A stretch of DNA of 9,092 nt from JBDLID01 sp039715055 (GTDB taxonomy: Bacteria > Desulfobacterota > Desulfobulbia > Desulfobulbales > Desulfocapsaceae): the NCBI GenBank assembly GCA_039715055.1, contig JBDLID010000120.1, positions 1 to 9,092 on the forward strand, in the 5' to 3' direction. Of this stretch, positions 1-5,884 are shown one piece after another. The notes under the pieces are model-generated. The model was not told the origin of the DNA and did no database searches. It was given only the letters and a program-made list of their open reading frames with translations. Every line of letters begins with the position of its first letter. Within the stretch, counting starts at the first letter, position 1. The translations under genes were made by a program, and so were the position numbers.

Positions 1-1397
1 TCCTGGCCGCCTGTTTTTGAACTGCCCTTCCTGGTCAGTCCAGTGAGCAGCTCAGCGGAACAGGCTTCAGCACCAATCATTGCCCCGTCCTCAGTGAGTA
101 CCACCCCGCGTTCTACCTCCTTGAGCAGTTGACGCACGTTTCCCGGCCAGGAATATTTTTCGTAAATCTGTAGAACTTCAGACGAAAAACCAGCAACTTT
201 TTTATCAAATTGTTTATTGGTTCTTTTGAGAAAAGACATTGCCAGAGGCAGTATGTCGTCCTGTCGATCTCTTAGCGGTGGAATTGCTATTTCGATTGAA
301 AAAAGTCGAAAATAAAGATCTTCCCGAAAGTTGCCCTTTTTTACTTCATCAGCAAGTTTTTTGTTTGTTGCGCTGATGAGACGAAAATCATATCCAATTA
401 CTTCATTTGAGCCAAGTCTGGCGCCCTCCCCCTGCTCAAGAGCTCTCAGAAATTTGGCCTGCAGACCGTAGTCCATCTCCCCTATTTCATCAAGAAACAG
501 AGAACCTCCATGGGCCTCCTCAAATCGGCCCTTTCTTGAATGATCAGCACCCGTAAAGGCCCCCTGACTGTGGCCAAAAAATTCGCTTTCGGCAAGGTTT
601 TCGGGAATGGAGGCACAGTTAACCGCTACAAAGGGGCTGACGCCCTCTTTAATTTTGCCATGAATCATTCTGGCAAGCAGCTCTTTGCCAGTGCCGTTTT
701 CACCTGAGATAAGAACGTTGACTGGTGTCTTGGCCACCAGCATCACCAACTCAAGTGTTTTTTCCATCACCTTGCTTTCTGCGATGAATTGAGGGAGCAG
801 CTCCCTGGCACTGTGGAGGCTGTCCATTTCTTTTTCAACGCTGGCAGCCATTGCCACAATTTCCTTGTTGAGAAGGAGTGGCTCAAGCGAGGAAGAAAGC
901 CCCTCGGAAATTTTTTCCAGAGCTTCAAGGTCCAATTCGTCAAATGATTGGTTATCTGCCTTGTTTAACAGCTGGATGGCACCAATGATATGGTCACTGA
1001 CAATGGATCTTATGGGGACGCAGAGAACATTGCGACTGGAAAAGCCTGTTTTTTCATCGGATTCGAGATGAAACCCCTTCATGCCGGCGAGGCTGTTTTC
1101 AATGATCGAGTTACCCTGCTCTATCACACGGCCGGCAATGGAATCCTTGACCGGGGCGACAATGTGCTGGCCACCAAGTCCGGTACCAAAAATCGAGCAG
1201 ACGTTTTCCCCTTGTCGATCAAGAATAAATACCGTACACCGCTCAACCCCGCGTGAGACCGGGAGCATATTAACGTAAAACTCAACAGCACCTTCGTATC
1301 GGTCAATGGTCAACCGGTTGGAAATTTCAAGAAGCCGCTGGCGCAGCATGACAAGTTTTGATGAGAAATGTTTACTATCGGAATGTAGGCTTTTCAT
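1..1397 (-). CDS. Sigma-54-dependent transcriptional activator, GAF plus AAA+ (C terminus outside window)
   Basis: Reading the minus strand from an ATG at 1397 gives 465 codons without a stop, running off the left edge. Residues about 20-175 resemble a GAF sensor domain (ligand unknown), and a helical linker leads to a sigma-54 activator AAA+ domain. Visible motifs are Walker A GENGTGKE (232-239), an intact GAFTGA loop (279-284) that contacts sigma-54, Walker B SLFLDEIGE (299-307, D303/E304), sensor I near N345, arginine-finger region FREDLYFRL (357-365) and sensor II WPGNVRQL (417-424). By family knowledge it hydrolyses ATP to open sigma-54 promoters. The C-terminal Fis-type helix-turn-helix expected in this family must lie beyond position 1. 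There is no response-regulator receiver domain, so control probably comes through GAF ligand binding rather than phosphorylation. The start is uncertain: no clear Shine-Dalgarno precedes the ATG, and M17 is an alternative. The gene is divergent from the sigma-70 factor. Its target promoters cannot be told from this window. Confidence 0.93.
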   Translation of the reverse strand, partial: MKSLHSDSKHFSSKLVMLRQRLLEISNRLTIDRYEGAVEFYVNMLPVSRGVERCTVFILDRQGENVCSIFGTGLGGQHIVAPVKDSIAGRVIEQGNSIIENSLAGMKGFHLESDEKTGFSSRNVLCVPIRSIVSDHIIGAIQLLNKADNQSFDELDLEALEKISEGLSSSLEPLLLNKEIVAMAASVEKEMDSLHSARELLPQFIAESKVMEKTLELVMLVAKTPVNVLISGENGTGKELLARMIHGKIKEGVSPFVAVNCASIPENLAESEFFGHSQGAFTGADHSRKGRFEEAHGGSLFLDEIGEMDYGLQAKFLRALEQGEGARLGSNEVIGYDFRLISATNKKLADEVKKGNFREDLYFRLFSIEIAIPPLRDRQDDILPLAMSFLKRTNKQFDKKVAGFSSEVLQIYEKYSWPGNVRQLLKEVERGVVLTEDGAMIGAEACSAELLTGLTRKGSSKTGGQ

Positions 1398-1486
1398 TGA
1401 TAAGTGAAAACAGAATTTACAATAAAGGGAAGTAGGCAAAAACAAGGGGAAGTCAAAATCCCAACACACCTTATCTTTCTAAATTT

Positions 1487-1515
1487 ATTAACTATAAACA
1501 AACTACCACTGTCAA
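1487..1515 (-). promoter_or_regulatory. Candidate sigma-70 promoter for the sigma-54 activator gene
   Basis: On the minus strand a perfect -35 TTGACA (1515-1510) is followed after 17 bp by GTTAAT (1492-1487), which matches the -10 consensus at four of six positions. It misses the important A at position 2. Transcription would start near 1480 and leave a leader of roughly 80 nt before the ATG at 1397. The spacing and -35 are good, but the -10 is weak and the region is AT-rich, so chance similarity is possible. Confidence 0.35.
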
Positions 1516-1537
1516 TTTTGTTTCGCAAGCGTAAAAA

Positions 1538-1560
1538 TTTCGACAACGCTGTTGTCAAAA
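1538..1560. repeat. Operator-like inverted repeat in divergent region
   Basis: The core GACAACgctGTTGTC (1542-1556) is a perfect 6-bp inverted repeat around a 3-bp centre. After one mismatched base on each side it is flanked by TTT and AAA, so the dyad symmetry covers 23 bp. This is the size and form of a binding site for a dimeric regulator. It lies 22 bp upstream of the candidate leftward promoter. The binding protein is unknown; autoregulation by the activator is one possibility. Confidence 0.45.
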
Positions 1561-1595
1561 TCCTCGCAAAGCTCCTTTGTTCTAGAGGGGGCAAG

Positions 1596-1611
1596 GAAAA
1601 ATATATTTTTC
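1596..1611. repeat. AT-rich perfect palindrome
   Basis: GAAAAATATATTTTTC is a perfect 16-bp palindrome followed by a long T-rich tract (about 1615-1630). It could be a bent-DNA or nucleoid-protein site, or simply reflect local AT richness. It sits between the operator-like repeat and the candidate -10 of the sigma factor gene. Confidence 0.4.
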
Positions 1612-1794
1612 AAGTTTTTTTTTATTTTATAAATTCAGACAGTTAGTCATGTCATGCAGGTCTGACTGTTCTATGCGGTATAAAAAATGCATGTAACAGA
1701 AAACCGTCTCTGGCTCTGGAGAAAGCCGGAGGTTGTTATTGCAGGATTTTGAGAAACCTGCGGAGAAGAAGAGCAAAAACTTGAGAGGAAAGCC

Positions 1795-2922
1795 ATGACC
1801 ACGCCAGTTCATACCCTTTTCCCCGTACCCAGCGAAGAGCTGGATTGTACCCAGATTAAAAAATCGAAGACCGCTGTTTCTGCCAAATACAAGGTGCAGC
1901 CGACAAACCGGAGGGAACCAATCCTCGGCCAGCAGGAAGAGCAGCGCCATGCAGGGATCATCCGCGACAACTACTTTTTTATTGTCGAGCAGATTAACGA
2001 CTGCGCCCAGTCCGTGACCGAGCTCATACCTCTGGTTGACAAACTGGCTCACTGGAAAAATATCGACAAGGCAATCAAGCCGGGTAAGCGGCGACTGGAC
2101 TATATGCTGGCTGAAGTTGAACGCTGCATGCTGAAAAACCGTAACAACTCCGAGCTGCGCAGGCTTCTTGTCGATATACACAAGGCCGCCGATAAAATCG
2201 AAAAATCCAAGGATGTGATGATCACCTCCAATTTACGCCTGGTCGGTTCCATTGCCAAGCGTTACCAGGACAGGGGGCTCAGCCTGGCCGACCTGGTGCA
2301 GGAAGGCTGCCTTGGGCTGATGCGGGCCGTATTCCGTTTTGACTACCAGGCAGGGCTTAGATTCTCAACCTATGCCAGCTGGTGGATTCGTCAATCAATT
2401 ACCCGCTCTATTCCTGAAAGGACCCTGACCATAAAGCTGCCGGCCCATTTTCTTGCATCCAGAAACCACTACAATAAGACATTTTCCAGACTCCAGGCCA
2501 CACTTGGCCGCAAGCCGAGTTTGAGTGAGATCGCCGATGAGTGTTATCTTTCTCCCGGAAAAATCAAAATGATCAACGAACTTGCTGCCGAGCCGATTTC
2601 TCTGGAAACACCGGTTGGCGAAAATAATGTCGGACTGATCAATCTGCTCGAAGATGCCAACTCCAGAACGCCAGGGGAAAAACTCGAACGCACCGAACTT
2701 ACTGATCAGCTGGAGCAGCTTCTCGACACTCTGACATCACGCGAGGCTGATGTTATCAGACTGCGCTTTGGTATCGGCGTTGACAAAGAGTACACCCTTG
2801 AAGAAATCGGACACCGCTTCAAGGTTTCCAGAGAACGAATCCGCCAGATCGAGCAAGCTGCCCTCACCAGGCTGCGCCATCCAAGTCGGTCGGATCAGGT
2901 CAGGTACTACATGGAGGCCTGA
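1795..2922 (+). CDS. Sigma-70 family RNA polymerase sigma factor with divergent N terminus
   Basis: A 375-residue sigma factor that should direct RNA polymerase to a set of promoters. Region 2 (about 139-209) contains NLRLVGSIAKRY, the core-binding signature DLVQEGCLGLMRAV (167-180) and the -10-reading helix YASWWIRQSITRSI. That helix keeps the Q and T that read the -10 element in E. coli RpoD (Q437, T440). Region 3 follows (about 210-270), then a region 3.2 linker (about 271-298). Region 4 includes LTSREADVIRLRFGIG (313-328) and the helix-turn-helix YTLEEIGHRFKVSRERIRQI. The tail RHPSRSDQVRYY resembles primary sigma factors. The first 135 residues do not show a recognisable region 1.1 or the usual region 1.2; they look charged and helical. 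The length is closer to RpoS than RpoD, so this is probably an alternative (group 2/3-like) factor expected to read near-consensus promoters. GAGAGGAAAG before the ATG supports this start. Its regulon and true name are not evident. Confidence 0.92.
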   Translation: MTTPVHTLFPVPSEELDCTQIKKSKTAVSAKYKVQPTNRREPILGQQEEQRHAGIIRDNYFFIVEQINDCAQSVTELIPLVDKLAHWKNIDKAIKPGKRRLDYMLAEVERCMLKNRNNSELRRLLVDIHKAADKIEKSKDVMITSNLRLVGSIAKRYQDRGLSLADLVQEGCLGLMRAVFRFDYQAGLRFSTYASWWIRQSITRSIPERTLTIKLPAHFLASRNHYNKTFSRLQATLGRKPSLSEIADECYLSPGKIKMINELAAEPISLETPVGENNVGLINLLEDANSRTPGEKLERTELTDQLEQLLDTLTSREADVIRLRFGIGVDKEYTLEEIGHRFKVSRERIRQIEQAALTRLRHPSRSDQVRYYMEA

Positions 2923-2973
2923 TGAAACGATTGGTTTCTGTTCACACAGCAGTCATTGACTTCATGCCTTTCT

Positions 2974-3921
2974 TCAGGTTTTTTTTTCGACTGCCAGCTC
3001 CAGGAGACGTTCGATCAGCTTTGAAAAGCCGAGCCCGTACTCAGCGGCGGCCTGCGGCAGGAGGCTGGTCGGCGTCATGCCTGGGATGGTATTGGTTTCA
3101 AGGAGGTAAAGCCTCCCCTGCTCATCGAGGATCATGTCTGTACGAGAATAACCGCGCAGCCGAAGGACCTTGTGGGCCTCAACACCGTATTTCATGGCCA
3201 GGTCACGGATCTCATCATCAACCTCTGCCGGACAGATCTCTGTTGACGCACCAGGCTGGTACTTGGCCTCATAATCAAAAAAGCGGTACTCTTCTCCGGG
3301 GATAATTTCAACCAGCGGTAAAGGCGTAAGCTCCTCATTGCCCAACACGCCGCATGTCAGTTCTCTTCCCCTGATAAACTGTTCGACCATGACCTCCGAA
3401 TCGTAGCGGAAGGCTTCGGTTATACCGTCCATTAACTCATCTTCAGTCTCGGCAATGGACATGCCGAGACTTGACCCTTCACAGGCCGGCTTGATCACCA
3501 GCGGAAGATCCAGTCGTTCAAGAATCCTCCGGCTGCTTTTCATATCCTCAGGCCTGGCCATCACCCAGTCGGCCACCGGCAATCCGTTTTGACGATAGAG
3601 CTCTTTTGACAGATGTTTGTTCATGGCAATAGCGCTGCCAAGGACACCACTGCCCTGATACGGTATACCGAGAAGATCGAGAAAACCCTGGACGGTGCCA
3701 TCTTCGCCATAAAGGCCGTGGAGGAGAATAAAGGCAACATCAATTTTCCCTGAATCGGCTGCCAGCTTTGCCAGATCGGTTGCCGGATCGTACTGAAGTA
3801 CTTCAAATCGCGTTCTGTCAATTGCCTCAAGAAATCCGGCCGCGCCCTTTAAAGACACCTCTCTTTCTCCTGATTTACCACCGGCAAGAAGGGCTACACA
3901 TGTTTTCTTTACTTGCTTCAC
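2974..3921 (-). CDS. ddl: D-alanine--D-alanine ligase
   Basis: A cytoplasmic ATP-grasp enzyme that joins two D-alanines to make the dipeptide used by MurF in peptidoglycan precursor synthesis. The N-terminal motif AGGKSGEREVSL (13-24) supplies the conserved E. HGLYGEDGTVQGFLDLLGIPY (68-88), the ATP-grasp segment VIKPACEGSSLGMS (142-155) and the C-terminal RTDMILDEQG and LLETNTIPGMTPTSLLPQ (about 273-290) are all typical. DYEAKY (216-221) keeps the Lys-Tyr pair. By family knowledge that Tyr, with the N-terminal Glu and the Ser of EGSS, marks a D-Ala-D-Ala enzyme rather than a VanA-type D-lactate ligase. Length (315) is normal. The start is GTG, chosen because AAGGAG lies 7 nt upstream and because the next residues match the family N terminus. 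It faces the sigma factor gene with a 51-bp gap and is divergent from the flavoprotein gene. It is not in a mur/fts cluster here. Confidence 0.96.
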   Translation of the reverse strand: MKQVKKTCVALLAGGKSGEREVSLKGAAGFLEAIDRTRFEVLQYDPATDLAKLAADSGKIDVAFILLHGLYGEDGTVQGFLDLLGIPYQGSGVLGSAIAMNKHLSKELYRQNGLPVADWVMARPEDMKSSRRILERLDLPLVIKPACEGSSLGMSIAETEDELMDGITEAFRYDSEVMVEQFIRGRELTCGVLGNEELTPLPLVEIIPGEEYRFFDYEAKYQPGASTEICPAEVDDEIRDLAMKYGVEAHKVLRLRGYSRTDMILDEQGRLYLLETNTIPGMTPTSLLPQAAAEYGLGFSKLIERLLELAVEKKT

Positions 3922-3928
3922 CTGAGGA

Positions 3929-3934
3929 CTCCTT
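3929..3934 (-). promoter_or_regulatory. Strong Shine-Dalgarno fixing the GTG start of ddl
   Basis: On the minus strand AAGGAG is separated by 7 nt from GTG at 3921-3919. This is near-ideal and decides for a GTG start. No ATG in frame comes before the conserved AGGKSGEREVSL motif, so a normal ATG start is not available. Confidence 0.85.
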
Positions 3935-4106
3935 GGTATTTGTTATGGAAGTGGATCAATCTTCGGTCCATCGATACACCGGGCGTCTGAATAAAAATAT
4001 GCCGTGTGCTGAAGAAGCGCGGACGGGTCAACGAACTGTCGGCTACTTTGAAGAAATAATTGTTGGCCAATCGGCGGCAGCGACCTCAATCTTTGGGAGA
4101 AATCAA

Positions 4107-5525
4107 ATGGTCTTAGCTGGCTCTATCATTGCCGAACTTGTGGCGATTGTCGGTCAAAACAACTGTACCACCAGAGAGGAGGATCTGCATTGTTATTCAT
4201 TTGACGGAAGTAAAAAACAGTCTCTTCCTGACTGTCTTCTATTTGTCAGCTCGGCTCAACAGGTCAGCAACATACTAAAAGTCGCTAACAGTCATAAAAT
4301 TCCGGTAGTCGCGAGAGGGTCAGGGTCAGGAATGACCGGGGGTGCTGTTGCGACCCACGGAGGCATCGTCCTTGCCATGGCCGCCATGGATCAAATTGTT
4401 GAGATTGACAAGGACAACCAGGTCGCCATTGTTGAACCCGGCGTCATCAACCAGGATCTCCAGACGACACTTAAACCGCTGGGTCTCTTCTACCCGCCTG
4501 ATCCCGCCTCAATGGCGTTTTGCACCATCGGCGGCAACGTTGCCTTATGTGCCGGCGGCCCATCTGCCGTCAAGTACGGCGTGACCAAAGATCATGTTCT
4601 TGGTCTTGAGGTTGTTTTGGCCGACGGCAGAATCATCCATACCGGCACAAGGACCGAAAAAGGTGTTGTCGGTTATGACCTGACCCGGCTTTTCATCGGT
4701 TCGGAAGGGACCCTCGGCATCATTACCCGTATTACGGTCCGCCTTACCACTGCTCCGGAATGTACGAGGACCTACCTGGTTCAGTCGCCAGACCTTTCTT
4801 TGATTACTACCCTGGTTGCAAAAATTCTCAATCAGGGTATCACTCCCCGCACCCTTGAATACCTTGACCAACGAGCCCTGTCAGTGGTTGGCGATATGCT
4901 TGACAACTCATTTCCAAAAAACACCAGGGGCATTCTCATCCTTGAACTCGATGGTGATGCGGGTCATGTCGACCAGGAGGAAAAACAGCTGCTTGAGCTG
5001 TTGAACCATTATGATCAGATCACAGTAGACAGAGCGACAACCGACCATGAGGTCGCCGCCATCTGGCAGGCACGGCGCTCTGTTTCTCCTGCAGCTTTTA
5101 ACCACAGACCAAACAAAATCAGTGAGGATGTGGCAATACCACGAAGCCGTATCCCGCAACTTGTCGAATTCACTGAGCAGCTCAATGGAGAACTCTCTGT
5201 TATAATTTTCACCTTTGGTCATGCCGGTGACGGCAATATTCATGTCAATATTATGTATGATCGATCCGAGCCCGATCAATGTCGGGATGCAGAGACCGCC
5301 CGGCTTAAAATTTTCGAAAAAACGGTGGCTCTTGAAGGCACGCTTTCCGGTGAGCACGGCGTTGGTTTGACCAAATCATCCTTCATCAATATGGAACTTG
5401 ACCAGGATACTCTTGCCCTGAGCAGAGAGCTGAAGTCCTTTCTTGATCCTAACAACATCCTGAACCCCGGTAAAATCTTCCCTGCGAAGGTGGAAAATAG
5501 CCAAAAAACCATTGACACCCTGTAA
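4107..5525 (+). CDS. FAD-linked oxidase, GlcD / D-lactate dehydrogenase family
   Basis: A 472-residue flavoprotein of the vanillyl-alcohol-oxidase fold that should oxidise a 2-hydroxy acid such as glycolate or D-lactate. The N-terminal FAD-binding domain (about 40-215) shows VVARGSGSGMTGGA (67-80), YPPDPASMAFCTIGGNVA (129-146) and FIGSEGTLGIITRITVRL (196-213). The C-terminal cap domain carries GHAGDGNIHVN (371-381) and SGEHGVG (414-420), hallmarks of the glycolate/lactate dehydrogenase branch, and ends in the usual LDPNNILNPGKIF. The open frame continues 339 nt upstream, partly antisense to ddl. I start at ATG 4107 because GGGAGA lies just before it, the length then fits the family, and the upstream translation is not family-like. 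No iron-sulfur GlcF/LldE partner is adjacent in this window, so its electron acceptor is not evident. Substrate cannot be assigned from sequence alone. Confidence 0.92.
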   Translation: MVLAGSIIAELVAIVGQNNCTTREEDLHCYSFDGSKKQSLPDCLLFVSSAQQVSNILKVANSHKIPVVARGSGSGMTGGAVATHGGIVLAMAAMDQIVEIDKDNQVAIVEPGVINQDLQTTLKPLGLFYPPDPASMAFCTIGGNVALCAGGPSAVKYGVTKDHVLGLEVVLADGRIIHTGTRTEKGVVGYDLTRLFIGSEGTLGIITRITVRLTTAPECTRTYLVQSPDLSLITTLVAKILNQGITPRTLEYLDQRALSVVGDMLDNSFPKNTRGILILELDGDAGHVDQEEKQLLELLNHYDQITVDRATTDHEVAAIWQARRSVSPAAFNHRPNKISEDVAIPRSRIPQLVEFTEQLNGELSVIIFTFGHAGDGNIHVNIMYDRSEPDQCRDAETARLKIFEKTVALEGTLSGEHGVGLTKSSFINMELDQDTLALSRELKSFLDPNNILNPGKIFPAKVENSQKTIDTL

Positions 5526-5540
5526 CTCATTTTCTATATT
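5512..5540 (+). promoter_or_regulatory. Near-consensus sigma-70 promoter upstream of rpsU
   Basis: A perfect -35 TTGACA (5512-5517) and a five-of-six -10 TATATT (5535-5540) are separated by the ideal 17 bp. The -35 lies inside the last codons of the flavoprotein gene. Predicted initiation near 5547 gives rpsU a leader of about 90 nt. That leader could form a weak TGCCG/CGGCA stem (5556-5560 with 5574-5578). This is the best promoter match I found in the window. Confidence 0.72.
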
Positions 5541-5594
5541 AGTCAGATTCATTTCTGCCGTAACAGCTATTTTCGGCACAGGAATATACTAAAA

Positions 5595-5600
5595 TATAAT
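5595..5600 (+). promoter_or_regulatory. Possible second -10 element before rpsU
   Basis: A perfect TATAAT lies 37 nt before the rpsU start in a short AT-rich stretch. The matching -35 position (5572-5577, TTCGGC) is poor, so this would be an activator-dependent or alternative promoter, or a chance match in AT-rich DNA. Confidence 0.35.
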
Positions 5601-5637
5601 ACTTTAAATAAACAGTTCTGACCAAACGGAGTCACAA

Positions 5638-5829
5638 ATGATCGAGGTTGAAGTCCGCGGAGATATTGAATACGCTATCAGGCAGTTAAAGAAAAAGCTG
5701 CAGATTGACGGCATCAAAAGGGAACTCAAGCGTCGCGAGTATTACGAGAAGCCCAGCGTCAAGAAGCGAAGAAAGCAGGCTGAGGCCAGAAGAAAGCTCC
5801 GCAAGTTCAACCGGATCAGAAGGGGCTGA
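5638..5829 (+). CDS. rpsU: Small ribosomal subunit protein bS21
   Basis: A 63-residue, highly basic protein with the bS21 pattern: an N-terminal EVEVRGDIEYAIRQLKKKL, then RELKRREYYEKPSVKKRRK (28-46) and an arginine/lysine-rich tail. bS21 binds the 30S platform near the 3' end of 16S rRNA and the anti-Shine-Dalgarno and takes part in initiation. GGAG is placed 6 nt before the ATG, which supports this start. It follows a near-consensus promoter and is followed at once by a strong hairpin, consistent with a short, highly expressed unit. It is not next to dnaG and rpoD as in E. coli; a recombinase gene follows instead. Confidence 0.96.
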   Translation: MIEVEVRGDIEYAIRQLKKKLQIDGIKRELKRREYYEKPSVKKRRKQAEARRKLRKFNRIRRG

Positions 5830-5847
5830 ACGCCCATAGCCCGGTCA

Positions 5848-5878
5848 TGGTCGCCCATTGTCAACCGATGGGCGACCA
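5848..5878 (+). terminator. Strong hairpin between rpsU and the recombinase gene
   Basis: TGGTCGCCCAT (5848-5858) pairs perfectly with ATGGGCGACCA (5868-5878): 11 base pairs, mostly GC, around a 9-nt loop that can close by two further pairs (G-U, G-C). It starts 19 nt after the rpsU stop. There is no proper T-tract afterwards (CTCAGTTTGACT), so it may be an imperfect terminator, an mRNA 3'-end stabiliser for rpsU, or a translational control element for the next gene. The exact pairing makes the hairpin itself secure; its function is inferred. Confidence 0.65.
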
Positions 5879-5884
5879 CTCAGT

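Larger units (their letters stand above)
1398..1794. other. Divergent intergenic region between sigma-54 activator and sigma factor
   Basis: This 397-bp stretch is clearly more AT-rich than the flanking genes and holds no convincing protein gene. The small open frames in it have low-complexity translations and no family resemblance. It contains two palindromes, a candidate promoter for the leftward gene and a candidate -10 (TATAAA, 1679-1684) for the rightward gene. It ends in a purine-rich leader with a good Shine-Dalgarno, GAGAGGAAAG, just before the ATG at 1795. A small hairpin is possible in that leader: GCAGG at 1741-1745 pairs with CCTGC at 1757-1761. A 21-codon open frame (1687-1752) also lies there but has no ribosome binding site. 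I found no good -24/-12 sigma-54 promoter. Confidence 0.6.

Noticed and set aside
1404..1646. Plus-strand 80-codon and minus-strand 66-codon open frames in the divergent region
   Set aside because: AT-rich, low-complexity translations overlapping palindromes and candidate promoters, with no supporting ribosome binding site.
1690..1760. Sigma-54 -24/-12 promoter before the sigma factor gene
   Set aside because: TTGCA at 1739-1743 could act as the -12 part, but the matching -24 position reads GGAGGT instead of TGGCAC.
2923..2990. Bidirectional terminator between the sigma factor and ddl
   Set aside because: A run of nine T follows CCTttcttcAGG, but the stem is only 3 bp and the T run is the Lys codons at the end of ddl; not convincing.
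2922..3305. Plus-strand open frame of 127 codons
   Set aside because: It is antisense to the well-supported ddl gene and its translation is Arg/Pro/Gly-rich with no family resemblance.
2974..3921. VanA-type D-Ala-D-Lac ligase (glycopeptide resistance)
   Set aside because: The EAKY Lys-Tyr pair typical of D-Ala-D-Ala ligases is present and there are no vanH/vanX-like neighbours.
3768..4106. Extension of the flavoprotein gene upstream of 4107, including ATG 3945
   Set aside because: The frame is open but is partly antisense to ddl, has no suitable ribosome binding site and adds residues not typical of the family; ATG 4107 has GGGAGA and gives the usual length.
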